Source: Aneurinibacillus aneurinilyticus ATCC 12856
Lineage (GTDB): Bacteria; Bacillota; Bacilli; Aneurinibacillales; Aneurinibacillaceae
DNA length: 64,000 nt
Assembly (NCBI RefSeq): GCF_000466385.1
Contig: NZ_KE952720.1
Coordinates: 1 to 64,000 of the forward strand
Direction of reading: 5' to 3'
In this document: one piece after another, positions 16,611 to 25,072 of the stretch
Layout of the letters: every line of letters starts with the position of its first letter
Position numbering within the stretch: the first letter of the stretch is position 1
Translations under genes and position numbers: made by a program
The notes under the pieces: model-generated
What the model was told of the DNA's origin: nothing
Databases searched by the model: none
What the model saw: only the letters and a program-made list of their open reading frames with translations

Positions 16611-17717
16611 CTATCCCGCAAGCGGAATTTGTGGCATTTGAACGGACGTATAAACCATAAGAAGCCCTAGCGTAATTGCAAGTCCGAAATATGCCAGGCC
16701 ATACACCCAACGGGTACGTGGCGATACCTCATAGTACTTGTCGTCTCGAATCATCCCTTGTTCTTCTTCATACGGCTCCACTTTCATTTCTACGGACATC
16801 TTCACTTGTTCTCCGACAACTTCCGTCATGACAAGCTGTACATCATGCACAAGTCCGCTAGTGTAGTTAAATGTTTTTGTCTCTTCAATTCCGGGATAGC
16901 CAATTATTAGCATATCCTGCTTTTTCTCTACGTCACCAACATGCATAAACGGCAAAGCACGACGATGTTCCGTGGCCGGAATAAATAATCCTTTCTCCTC
17001 GAATGATCGCACAGGTACCCATAATAAAGCATGCTCCATCTTCAAGCGAGAACCATCTTTATCCTTCTTCTTTTTCCGAACATATTTACTGTATAATTCC
17101 CATGCGAATATGCCCCAGAAAATGAGAAAAATAATCGCTTTAAGATATACAATAACGACTAAGCCGCCGATTAAACCAACCAACCATAACCAACGGGAGA
17201 TGGCGGTAACGATGCGGCCTCCATCCAATGGATGAATCGGCAGCAGATTAATTAAATTAAGAAAAAAACCAATCATAGCGATAGCATACAGTACCGGATA
17301 ACCAGTCATAATGCCGAGCAACAGCACTACAACCGCTCCCAGCGTACCCAACAGCGGTCCTCCCAATGCCACATAGGCTTCTGTTTCCGCATCTTTCGGC
17401 TGTTTTTTCATCATAATCAATGCGCCAAGAAACGGAAGAAAGGCTGGAGCGGAAACGGGAAGGTTTTTGCGCTTCGCGGCCCACACATGCCCCATCTCAT
17501 GGATGAATAGCATCATAACAAGACCAAGCGCGAATGTCCATGGATATATCAACATATATGCCCCTATCGATAATACCATTGTCCAAATGGTCGCACCGAA
17601 TTTTCCCATTTTCAATAAGGGAAGCAGAAATTTCAGCTTACCGCCGAAGAGAGCGAGAAATCCTAGCAATCCTCCGGCCGCGCCCCAGCCGCGTTTTTTC
17701 TTCTTTATTTCAGCCAA
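16611..17717 (-). CDS. Site-2 protease family (M50) membrane metalloprotease
   Basis: 368 aa. A hydrophobic N-terminal half with several membrane segments carries both M50 motifs: HEMGH (zinc ligands and catalytic Glu, about residue 74) and NLLPIHPLDGGR (third zinc ligand Asp). The second half is mostly soluble and ends in another membrane segment. Such proteins cut transmembrane substrates inside the bilayer; the target is unknown. The start is TTG with AAGGAGGC nine bases upstream; no better start is present. Unlike RseP it has no obvious PDZ domain. Confidence 0.85.
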   Translation of the reverse strand: MAEIKKKKRGWGAAGGLLGFLALFGGKLKFLLPLLKMGKFGATIWTMVLSIGAYMLIYPWTFALGLVMMLFIHEMGHVWAAKRKNLPVSAPAFLPFLGALIMMKKQPKDAETEAYVALGGPLLGTLGAVVVLLLGIMTGYPVLYAIAMIGFFLNLINLLPIHPLDGGRIVTAISRWLWLVGLIGGLVVIVYLKAIIFLIFWGIFAWELYSKYVRKKKKDKDGSRLKMEHALLWVPVRSFEEKGLFIPATEHRRALPFMHVGDVEKKQDMLIIGYPGIEETKTFNYTSGLVHDVQLVMTEVVGEQVKMSVEMKVEPYEEEQGMIRDDKYYEVSPRTRWVYGLAYFGLAITLGLLMVYTSVQMPQIPLAG

Positions 17718-17914
17718 CGGTTGTTGCCTCCTTATTTGTAATATCTTTACTTTATGCTTATACGGGAAAGCTTGAAGGAAGTTTCAATATTTCTATTGTA
17801 TGGTTTGCCACAACAGCACAGCTACAATTCCACCCAATACGACAATCATAACATTAAAGTGGGGCAGACTATGGAAGAGCGCAACCGGTTCTCATCTATC
17901 CTTCCCTAGCCATA

Positions 17915-17943
17915 GAAAAAAGCCGGATGCTTATCCGGCTTTC
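17915..17943 (-). terminator. Intrinsic terminator
   Basis: AAAGCCGGAT / ATCCGGCTTT with a short loop, followed by TTTTTTC on the minus strand, after the 116-aa membrane protein gene. The 260 bases from here to the M50 start hold no supported gene. Confidence 0.85.
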
Positions 17944-17978
17944 GCGGCCAAAATGAGGGGTACAGCAAGGCCGCTCAA

Positions 17979-18329
17979 TTAATAGAAAGGACGCAGCAGC
18001 AAGGTGAGAATCACCGCAACGGTGGACAGCCCCATCGCCCATCGCCCGGCCTTCGAACCCCGTGCAGCTGCAATATATCCGGCAATAAAACCGGAGATAC
18101 CAAGCACGATTGGCATCATAAAAAAAGCCAGGATAGCCATTATTAGCCCAAGGATGCCGAGCCCTATTCCGCCCTCTTTCTTCCGCTCGTTCGCCTCCTG
18201 ATACTCCTGCTTGTTCCGTCGTTTTTGAATAATATACCGACGCAGTGGAGTCTGTGCATGTGCTTCGCTTGCAAATTCTTCCCGAAACGGAAATGGAATG
18301 ACTTTGCCTGATTGCTTTGGCTTTTTCAT
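17979..18329 (-). CDS. Small two-helix membrane protein (DUF4190-like)
   Basis: 116 aa. A basic, polar N-terminus of about 50 residues is followed by two Gly/Ala-rich membrane segments (GLGILGLIMAILAFFMMP and GLSTVAVILTLLL) joined by RGSKAGRWA. The pattern resembles the DUF4190 type of small membrane protein. GAGGGATG precedes the ATG. Function unknown. Confidence 0.6.
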   Translation of the reverse strand: MKKPKQSGKVIPFPFREEFASEAHAQTPLRRYIIQKRRNKQEYQEANERKKEGGIGLGILGLIMAILAFFMMPIVLGISGFIAGYIAAARGSKAGRWAMGLSTVAVILTLLLRPFY

Positions 18330-18368
18330 ACCGGTTCATCCCTCATCTCCGTAAAAGTATGGTTCGGG

Positions 18369-18587
18369 TTATCCTCTGTTCTTCGATTTGAACGTATGAC
18401 AGCATGTCTGACCCGAATTGGAAGCCTGTTCTTGGCGATCAGAAGAGATGCCAATTTCTCCGATTTCTTCTTTATAATTAGTATTGGCATGCTGATCCAC
18501 ATCAACCATGATTACTTGTGCGCTACAGTTATTTCCCACTGCATAGTATACACAGTTCGATACACTGCATTTTACACCTTGCGGCAC
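18369..18587 (-). CDS. DUF1540 domain protein
   Basis: 72 aa, beginning with GTG. The DUF1540 pattern is visible (VKCSVSNCVYYAVGNNCSA): evenly spaced cysteines likely to bind a metal, then a polar region with more Cys near the end. AAAGGGGGG lies about seven bases upstream and decides the GTG start. The family is common in sporulating Firmicutes with no defined role. Confidence 0.75.
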   Translation of the reverse strand: MPQGVKCSVSNCVYYAVGNNCSAQVIMVDVDQHANTNYKEEIGEIGISSDRQEQASNSGQTCCHTFKSKNRG

Positions 18588-18612
18588 AAAAAAGCCCCCC
18601 CTTTGATTTGCT

Positions 18613-18650
18613 TAAGAAGGGCCGCTGTATAAAAGCAGCCCGCCCTTCCC
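18613..18650 (-). terminator. Hairpin after the M20 gene
   Basis: GAAGGGC-GCTG and CAGC-GCCCTTC form a stem. The T tract on the minus strand is weak, so efficiency is uncertain. Confidence 0.5.
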
Positions 18651-18718
18651 TGCTATATAGGGTCTACGCTGCTGCTTGCACGTATTCGTCTATTTTTTTT
18701 CCAAACGACTCGCACGTG

Positions 18719-19933
18719 TTACCGTTGCTGTTCCAAATATTCAAGCGCAATGCCAGCCAATAACTTACTACCAACAGGGAGCATCTTCTCGTCAATCGTA
18801 AAGCGAGGGTGGTGATGACTGTAGATTGCTTGTTCATTACGAATGCCAAGGAAGAAATATGCACCCGGCACACGTTGCAAATAATAGGAGAAATCTTCTC
18901 CTGCCATGCTCGGCACAGCCGGTCTTACATTCTCTTTACCCAAAACCTTACATCCTACTTGTTCCACAATCGAATTCATACGTGAATCATTGACAACAGA
19001 AGGGTCTCCTTTTACATATTCGAACGTGGACACGGCTCCAAATGATGCGCACACTCCATTTGCCAAACGCTCAATAAGCGGGGGAACCTCATCCTGTACA
19101 TCCGGATGAAAATAGCGGACCGTGCCCTGCAACTGTGCTGTGTCAGGGATAATATTGTATGTATCACCCGAGTAGATTTGCCCTACACTGATGACTGCCG
19201 GATATAACGGATTAAGCGAACGACTCACTACTGTTTGCAATTGCGTTACAAGATGGGATGCGATAACGATCGGATCGATAGTGAGATGCGGCATTGAACC
19301 GTGCCCGCCTCTCCCCTGAATCTTAATAGTAAAAGAATCGGAACCAGCCATAATCGGACCGGCGCAAGTCTCTAAAAGCCCACTATCTACATTCTGCCAC
19401 AGATGCAGGCCAAAAATGGCATCCACATCGTCGAGCGCGCCAGCTTCCACCAGTTCATTTGCTCCGCCCGGTACAACTTCTTCGGCATGTTGAAAAATCA
19501 GTTTAATTTTGCCGGAAAAAGGCATGTTTGCACTTACAAGCGCCCGAGCCGCCCCGAGTAAAATTGCCGTATGACCATCATGTCCGCAAGCATGCATAAC
19601 GCCTGGATTTTGTGAAGCAAAAGGTAATTCAGTCTCTTCCTGAATCGGCAGCGCATCAATATCGGCACGCAACGCAACCGTTTTACCCGCTTCAGTTCCT
19701 TCTATATAGGCTACAACATCTTTTCCAGTATAAGAGCGGGTGGCAAGCCCCATATTTTCCAACTGTTCTCGAATATAGCCTACAGTCTTCATCTCATGAT
19801 GTGACAATTCCGGATTTTGATGAAGATGGCGACGTGCTTCCACTATCCATCCTGTATATTCGTCCACGAGCGGGTTTATCCTTGCTTGCTTGTCCGCATG
19901 ATTATGCGCATGGTTTACGAGCTTGCTATCCAT
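18719..19933 (-). CDS. M20 family amidohydrolase (N-acyl amino acid / IAA-conjugate hydrolase type)
   Basis: 404 aa, normal length. Metal and catalytic residues can be seen: RRHLHQNPELS at the start, ADIDALPIQEET, HACGHDGHTA (metal ligands), HAEEVVPGG (catalytic Glu) and the dimerisation stretch GRGGHGSMPH. These di-metal enzymes hydrolyse N-acyl or conjugated amino acids. GGAGGGG eight bases before ATG 19933 decides the start; the longer frame to 20002 has no site. The substrate cannot be inferred. It lies 71 bases after the SDR gene on the same strand. Confidence 0.9.
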   Translation of the reverse strand: MDSKLVNHAHNHADKQARINPLVDEYTGWIVEARRHLHQNPELSHHEMKTVGYIREQLENMGLATRSYTGKDVVAYIEGTEAGKTVALRADIDALPIQEETELPFASQNPGVMHACGHDGHTAILLGAARALVSANMPFSGKIKLIFQHAEEVVPGGANELVEAGALDDVDAIFGLHLWQNVDSGLLETCAGPIMAGSDSFTIKIQGRGGHGSMPHLTIDPIVIASHLVTQLQTVVSRSLNPLYPAVISVGQIYSGDTYNIIPDTAQLQGTVRYFHPDVQDEVPPLIERLANGVCASFGAVSTFEYVKGDPSVVNDSRMNSIVEQVGCKVLGKENVRPAVPSMAGEDFSYYLQRVPGAYFFLGIRNEQAIYSHHHPRFTIDEKMLPVGSKLLAGIALEYLEQQR

Positions 19934-20004
19934 GTAAAATCCCCTCCGCTTCCTTCTTGTTATTATATATAGTAGAAGATGGAGAGGATTTTGAAAAGAC
20001 AAAA

Positions 20005-20745
20005 TTATAATGTAAGTCCGCCATCCACCGACAAAACGGCTCCATTAATATAAGAAGACTGCGGGGAAGCGAGGAACACATAGGCTCGTGCGATGTCTTC
20101 CGCTTCACCTATACGTAGAACCGGAACTTTTTGGCGCATCATTTCCAAAATTTTTTCCGGCACAGCATCTAGCATGGGTGTGCGGATGAAGCCAGGTGCT
20201 ACTGCATTCACCGTAATACCTTTTGCGCCAAGTTCCTTAGCCCACGTTTTCGTCAAGCCAATAACCCCGGCTTTGGCAGCGGCGTAATTCGTTTGACCGA
20301 TGTTACCATAGAGCCCGACTACTGAGGATGTATTGATGATGCGTCCGTATCCGTTTTCCAGCATAAGAGGGATCGCTGCTTTCGTACATACATATACACC
20401 GGTCAAGTTAATAGCAATAACTTGATCCCATTTTTCTTTTCCCATCTTATGCAACATGCCGTCACGGGTAATGCCGGCGTTATTGATAAGGATATCAAGC
20501 CGTCCGATCTTCTGCCTAATCCCTTCTATTAGTGTCTGTACAGATGCTTCATCAGCTACATTCACCTGAATGAAATCCGCTTTTCCACCGTTTTCTCGCA
20601 ATTCAGTGACCGTCTGTATACCCTTTTCTTCATTCACATCGGCAACAATTACATGGACGCCTCTTTCGCAGAACAGTTGTGCTGCTTTTCTCCCTAAACC
20701 GCTCGCTCCACCAGTAATCAGCGCGCTCTGCTTCTCGAATTCCAT
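20005..20745 (-). CDS. FabG-like short-chain dehydrogenase/reductase
   Basis: 246 aa. TGGASGLG cofactor loop near the N-terminus, NNAGIT, catalytic Ser in NTSSVVG, Tyr and Lys in YAAAKAG, end SVDGGLTL. It resembles 3-oxoacyl-ACP or acetoacetyl-CoA reductases and could supply extra 3-hydroxyacyl-CoA, but it is outside the PHA cluster. AGGAGGGG before ATG 20745 decides the start. It may be cotranscribed with the M20 gene. Confidence 0.85.
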   Translation of the reverse strand: MEFEKQSALITGGASGLGRKAAQLFCERGVHVIVADVNEEKGIQTVTELRENGGKADFIQVNVADEASVQTLIEGIRQKIGRLDILINNAGITRDGMLHKMGKEKWDQVIAINLTGVYVCTKAAIPLMLENGYGRIINTSSVVGLYGNIGQTNYAAAKAGVIGLTKTWAKELGAKGITVNAVAPGFIRTPMLDAVPEKILEMMRQKVPVLRIGEAEDIARAYVFLASPQSSYINGAVLSVDGGLTL

Positions 20746-20898
20746 CCAAACCCCTCCTGAAGATGGCTTTCTACAGTTTATTCGCCTATAGGCGAAATGT
20801 GACACGTATTGTCAAATGCACAATAAAGTATTTTTTCACTTAGCAGAGAGCAGGGATTGGGCTTATTCTGTCAAACCTAATGAACAGGAGGTGAATGG

Positions 20899-21687
20899 AT
20901 GAAAAAGCTTCAAGATAAAATTATTGCTATTACTGGTGCTTCCAGCGGAATCGGAAAATCGTGTGCCCTGCTTGCAGCAAAGCTCGGAGCTACCCCTATA
21001 CTATTGGCCCGTTCTGAAGATTCACTGCGTGCAATTGTGGAGGAGATTAAACATAAAACGTCAAATATAGGCTTTCATTCATTAGATGTAACAAACATGG
21101 AACAAATTGATGACGTTGTGGCAAATATTCATGCCCAATACGGACGGATTGATATGTGGATTAACAATGCAGGCTACGGAATATTTTCATCATTTACCGA
21201 TACGACACTGGAAGATATACAAGGAATGATGAATGTAAATTACCTTGGCACCGTTCGTTGCACAAGAGCCGTATTACCCTATATGCTGAAACAAAAAAGT
21301 GGACATATCGTTAACGTCGCTTCGGTTGCCGGCAAGCTGGCTACTCCGAAATCAAGCGGCTACTCCGCCAGTAAATTTGCCGTTATCGGCTTCACACAAA
21401 GTTTGCGTCAGGAATTGAAAGGCAGCGGCGTATCCGTCTCGTCTGTAAATCCTGGACCTGTATGTACTCCCTTCTTTGATCACGCCGATCCTGCGGGCGA
21501 CTACCGACGCAGCGTAGAAAAATTCATGGTAACACCGGAATCTGTAGCACAGGCAATTCTGCACACTATCCATACCCGACAAGGAGACATCACCATTCCC
21601 CGCTATATGCAGATTGGGGTCGTTTTGTCTCACCTGTTTCCACGCTTTTTCGAACGGCTTATCGCTCCACTTTTAAACAAAAAATAA
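20899..21687 (+). CDS. SDR family oxidoreductase (YqjQ-like)
   Basis: 262 aa. TGASSGIG (about residues 12-19), NNAGYG, catalytic Ser in NVASVAG, Tyr and Lys in YSASKFA, and a C-terminal hydrophobic tail (VLSHLFPRFFERLIAPLL) that may touch the membrane. This layout matches the DltE/YqjQ branch rather than FabG. AGGAGGTG precedes the ATG. Divergent from the FabG-like gene. Substrate unknown. Confidence 0.82.
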   Translation: MKKLQDKIIAITGASSGIGKSCALLAAKLGATPILLARSEDSLRAIVEEIKHKTSNIGFHSLDVTNMEQIDDVVANIHAQYGRIDMWINNAGYGIFSSFTDTTLEDIQGMMNVNYLGTVRCTRAVLPYMLKQKSGHIVNVASVAGKLATPKSSGYSASKFAVIGFTQSLRQELKGSGVSVSSVNPGPVCTPFFDHADPAGDYRRSVEKFMVTPESVAQAILHTIHTRQGDITIPRYMQIGVVLSHLFPRFFERLIAPLLNKK

Positions 21688-21779
21688 TGAACGCTTTCTG
21701 GGTGTTTTCTCCTTTCTGATTATCCATAATGAAAATGGACATAATGAAAATACAGGTCTAGAAAGGAGATGAAGAAAGC

Positions 21780-21977
21780 ATGGATCGCTTAGCTCTCATT
21801 CTTGTTATCGTCGGGGCCATCAACTGGCTACTGGTAGGCTTGTTTCAATGGGACCTTGTAGCAGCGTTGTTTAACGGTGAAAGCTCGTTCTTAAGCCGTA
21901 TTGTATATTCTCTCATCGGCTTAGCGGGACTATACTCCATCAGTTTGTTGTTCCGTGAACGCCGAACGGCTTCCTGA
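21780..21977 (+). CDS. DUF378 small membrane protein
   Basis: 65 aa, two membrane helices. LILVIVGAINWLLVGLFQWD and the second helix SRIVYSLIGLAGLYSI are typical of DUF378 (YuzA). AAAGGAGATGAAG precedes the ATG. Function unknown. Confidence 0.85.
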   Translation: MDRLALILVIVGAINWLLVGLFQWDLVAALFNGESSFLSRIVYSLIGLAGLYSISLLFRERRTAS

Positions 21978-22005
21978 ACCAATACAAGAAAATAAACAGT
22001 CCTTA

Positions 22006-22045
22006 ACAAAAAAGCACCGAATCGAACTTCATTCGGTGCTTTTCC
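22006..22045. terminator. Terminator after the DUF378 gene
   Basis: AAAAGCACCGAAT / ATTCGGTGCTTTT around a short loop. It overlaps the end of the converging 45-aa ORF. Confidence 0.85.
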
Positions 22046-22166
22046 TTATAATTTCTTTCCATATAGGCTTATTGAGTTCGTTTCGCAGTTCGTCTATGGT
22101 TTTATCCAGCTTCATTTCCCGCTTCTTATTATCCAAGTCCTGCATCTTATCCGGGTATTTATCCAC
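22029..22166 (-). CDS. 45-aa charged small protein
   Basis: GTG start; reads MDKYPDKMQDLDNKKREMKL then continues with DKTIDELRNELNK. Lys/Glu/Asp-rich, probably one helix. AAGGAGTGA is about ten bases upstream. Its end lies in the shared terminator. No family recognised; coding is likely but not certain. Confidence 0.45.
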   Translation of the reverse strand: MDKYPDKMQDLDNKKREMKLDKTIDELRNELNKPIWKEIIRKSTE

Positions 22167-22232
22167 GTGCGAATCACTCCTTGGCACTAGTATACCCGGA
22201 TATTATGAATTTGAAACCAAAAAGTAAAGTGC

Positions 22233-22394
22233 TTAGCAGGTTTTATATACGATGAGAATACAACTAACCAGCTCGCTATAAATATTATATTTTATGTCGA
22301 CAAGCTGAGCCTCCTCCAATCCGGCCAAAAACTCGTTTATCCGCCGCTCTGCATCTCCGCCACGCGCATACATAAACTCTTTGACCTGAATCAT
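22233..22394 (-). CDS. 53-aa protein resembling sporulation protein Cse60 (DUF2758)
   Basis: Begins MIQVKEF and contains RRINEFLAGLEE, VDIKYN and ILIVYK. This order (MIxVKxF, INxFL, DIKY, IVY) resembles the small Cse60 family made in sporulating bacilli. AAGGGGAT precedes the ATG. It is about 65 bases upstream of the 45-aa ORF on the same strand. Family assignment is from memory of the pattern. Confidence 0.5.
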   Translation of the reverse strand: MIQVKEFMYARGGDAERRINEFLAGLEEAQLVDIKYNIYSELVSCILIVYKTC

Positions 22395-22572
22395 TCGGCT
22401 TTATCCCCTTTTCTTTTTATATTATGCATACACCAAACAAGTCAGACTTATAAATTTATGTGTAGCCCACCCTAAAAACGGGGTAAAGAATAAAAAACAA
22501 ATCCAGGCTATCACGGCTAGCTTTCCTGCGTATGCCGTCGACACAGCGAAGGAAACGGAGAGGATATTCAAT

Positions 22573-22683
22573 ATGAACCCCGTAAAAAAGAAACGTTTTT
22601 TTCAGAAGGCATGGTTCTGGATTCTTCTATTTATTATCGCATTCTGGCTAATTGTTCGTGAGATGTCTCAACCAACAATGTAA
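22573..22683 (+). CDS. 36-aa single-helix membrane peptide
   Basis: MNPVKKKRFFQKAW followed by one membrane segment (ILLFIIAFWLIV) and a short polar tail. GGAGAGGA lies eight bases upstream. A positive N-terminus would place it inside the cell. Function unknown. Repeat A copy 3 begins two bases after its stop codon. Confidence 0.5.
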   Translation: MNPVKKKRFFQKAWFWILLFIIAFWLIVREMSQPTM

Positions 22684-22684
22684 C

Positions 22685-22858
22685 TATATAGAATTTACTT
22701 GATGTATTAACAAATGCTTGTGGTTAAAGATAGAAGAGTCAGGGAAAGTAAAGGCTGGATGCATCTGCGCTCCAGCAGAAGAAAGGCAAATGTGCCTTTT
22801 CCCAGCCGCTCCTTTCCACTGCAAGCATTTGTCGATTGAGTAAATCAGATATATATAT
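22685..22858. repeat. Intergenic repeat family A, copy 3
   Basis: A 174-bp palindrome-like element with TATATA at both ends. Outer arms ACAAATGCTTG and CAAGCATTTGT pair; the centre has GGCAAATGTGCC. It is the most diverged of the three copies but keeps the CTGGATGC / CGCTCCAGCAG core. Confidence 0.7.
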
Positions 22859-22888
22859 TTCGATGGCACACACATCTGTCAAAAAATA

Positions 22889-22926
22889 AAATAGCCGCTA
22901 TTCATTAAACATAGAATAGCAGCTAT
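22889..22926 (-). terminator. Terminator of the di-haem peroxidase gene
   Basis: ATAGCTGCTATTC and GAATAGCGGCTAT pair (minus strand), followed by TTTTATTTTTTG. Confidence 0.8.
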
Positions 22927-22958
22927 CCAAGCTCGCAATCGTTTACCATGGGAATTTA

Positions 22959-24032
22959 CTATGGAAGCTTTGGCGGTTCCACAACTGGCACCTCACCGCT
23001 TAACGCCTCCAAGAAAGCGACCAATGCATCAATCTCCTGATCGTTTAAGTTAATAGGCTGCATTAAGGGGTCTTTGTTCGGATGGGCACCTCCTCCTTTG
23101 TTGTAATACTCAATGACCTCACGCAGTGTCTTTATGCTGCCGTCATGCATATATGGAGCAGTATGGGCAATACCTCGTAAAGCTGGTGTTCTGAACTTCC
23201 CTTTATCCGCCTCCTGTTTTGTCACACCGTAGCGCCCATCATCTCCTTCTATGCCAATGTTATGGAAACTTTGATCCGAAAGCGTCGGTCCTGCGTGGCA
23301 CGACATACAATTTGCTTTCCCGGCAAACAGCTTCATCCCTTCAATCTGTTGCTCCGTTAATGCTCCTTTATCGCCCTTTAAAAAACGGTCAAACTTTGTA
23401 TCGTTAATTACAATTGTTCTTTCAAATGTCGCAAGCGCCTTCGCAATATTTTTAGCGTTAATCTCATCATTGAAAACTGCTTTAAATTCATCTACATAAG
23501 CAGGAACAGATTTTAGTTCTTTCACTAATACATCAAGATTTTGATTCATTTCTGCCTCGGATTGAATCGGACCTAGTGCTTGCTCTTCAAGACTAGCTGC
23601 ACGCCCGTCCCAGAAGTTAGACGTATAATAACCAGCATTGATAATGGTTGGACTGTTACGCGCTCCTTTAAATCCTTCAAAGCCTACAAATGTAGGCAAG
23701 TTATCGCCATAACCTGCACCCGGAACATGACATGACATACAGCTTGATTTATTATTGCCGGATAATCTCGGATCAAAATATAATTTTTTACCTAACTCTA
23801 CTTTGTTTGCACTCATTGGATTGTCTGCCGGAACCGGCATTTCGCCCAACGGCTGGAATTTTGCCAGCAAAGCCTGCAATTCCGCATCTTCCTTAGACGC
23901 TTGTTTTACTTGTTTATCCTGTTCGATTTTAGTCGACGCTTCCCCTTCAGCATTATTAACAGGGGTATTATTGCACCCCGCCAATAATACAGTTACCAAG
24001 ACTCCTACTCCTATGGCTTTTAGCTTCTTCAT
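22959..24032 (-). CDS. Di-haem cytochrome c peroxidase (MauG/CcpA family) lipoprotein
   Basis: 357 aa. Lipoprotein signal with lipobox LLAGC (Cys20), so it should be anchored outside the membrane. Two haem c sites: CMSCH at 98-102 and CMSCH at 242-246, in the order of bacterial di-haem peroxidases. These reduce hydrogen peroxide with electrons from cytochrome c. TAAGGAGATGAGG precedes the ATG. It is a single gene with its own terminator. MauG-like maturation activity is possible, but no partner gene is near. Confidence 0.92.
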   Translation of the reverse strand: MKKLKAIGVGVLVTVLLAGCNNTPVNNAEGEASTKIEQDKQVKQASKEDAELQALLAKFQPLGEMPVPADNPMSANKVELGKKLYFDPRLSGNNKSSCMSCHVPGAGYGDNLPTFVGFEGFKGARNSPTIINAGYYTSNFWDGRAASLEEQALGPIQSEAEMNQNLDVLVKELKSVPAYVDEFKAVFNDEINAKNIAKALATFERTIVINDTKFDRFLKGDKGALTEQQIEGMKLFAGKANCMSCHAGPTLSDQSFHNIGIEGDDGRYGVTKQEADKGKFRTPALRGIAHTAPYMHDGSIKTLREVIEYYNKGGGAHPNKDPLMQPINLNDQEIDALVAFLEALSGEVPVVEPPKLP

Positions 24033-24099
24033 TACCTCATCTCCTTAACAATCGTTATGAAAATGCATTCCTTCCATTTTTTCTAGTATTTGTATTACC

Positions 24100-24114
24100 T
24101 TATATTAATTATAT
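24100..24114. promoter_or_regulatory. Possible PerR/Fur-family box over the peroxidase promoter
   Basis: TTATATTAATTATAT matches 13 of 15 positions of the PerR box TTATAATNATTATAA and overlaps a TATAAT -10 on the minus strand (24113-24108). The region is AT-rich, so chance is a serious alternative. Confidence 0.3.
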
Positions 24115-24237
24115 ATTTAAAACAGTTACAATAAGCTGAACGAGTTTGAATATATTGTGAAATATTTCCAATATATCATATACACCGTTTTTAATATAAA
24201 AAAATTATTCATTATAAAGCAAAGAGGTTGCTGATAA

Positions 24238-24891
24238 TCAGCAACCTCCTTTCAGACCCACTTCTTTTCCCCACCCCTTTATCTCGTTCACTCCTAATGA
24301 AATAAGAATAAGTAAAAGTGCGGCAATGTCACTCCATTTCAAATGTTCATCTAAAAATACAGTTCCAAGTATGACACCGAACAATGGAACAAGATAATTA
24401 GTTAGGGAAGCAAATGTGGCCCCTGTACGATTAATCAAAATATAATAAAGCATATAGACGATTCCAGCCTGCACGGTTCCTAATACAATAACCGCAATAG
24501 TTTGTTGCAATGTCAATCTTATTGTCCATGGTGCATCGAATATGAGAGACAGAGGGATAAGAATAATCGTAGCGATAAATAACACATTACGCATAGCTAA
24601 GACGGAGGAGATCGGTGGTAGCCGCTTAATCAAGATAAGTGAAGCCGCAAAGCTAAGTGCCGCTCCCAAAATTGCTGCGTCTCCAAGTAAACTATTATGC
24701 AAACTGACTGAAGTAATCCCGGGACCTATAAGAATACTGAGTCCAATAAAACCAATAATGATGCTAAACAGATTTTTTATATTTAGTTTTTCATCGGGAA
24801 CAAAGAGTCTAACCAGAATAATGGTGAAGATTGGGGTTGTTCCTATTAGAATTGCTGAGATACTGCTAATAATTCGTTGATATAATATATG
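24238..24891 (-). pseudogene. 5'-truncated EamA-family transporter
   Basis: An open frame with no usable start runs from a stop at 24894-24892 down to 24238. It reads SSISAILIGTTPIFTIIL, then about five to six further membrane segments in the second EamA repeat (AAILGAALSFAASLILIKR, ASLTNYLVPLFGVILGTVFL). The first 70-80 residues of a normal 300-aa EamA exporter are missing, although an internal ATG at 24702 could express the second half only. Most likely a decayed gene cut at its 5' end. Confidence 0.75.
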
Positions 24892-25037
24892 TTAAAATCT
24901 TACACAAACTTACACGATACCAAATTTAACATATAATTCATTGTTTATCGATCCATTTTTGCATATGATTGGTTTTGTATTGACTATTATAATTCGTGAA
25001 AACGAACGGCATGAAAACAGCAGGATGCTTCCTTTCT

Positions 25038-25051
25038 TCTAATCGTTTTCA
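25038..25051. promoter_or_regulatory. cre-like box in front of the PduL-AckA gene
   Basis: TCTAATCGTTTTCA, reverse complement TGAAAACGATTAGA, has one mismatch to the cre consensus. It lies 22 bases before the start codon and downstream of a TATAAT at 24988-24993, a position expected for repression by CcpA. Confidence 0.5.
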
Positions 25052-25072
25052 CCAAAAAGGAGTGGAGTAACT

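Noticed and set aside
17775-17870. 18-aa hydrophobic minus-strand ORF (MIVVLGGIVAVLLWQTIQ)
   Set aside because: No ribosome site in front of its ATG and no terminator or conservation evidence.
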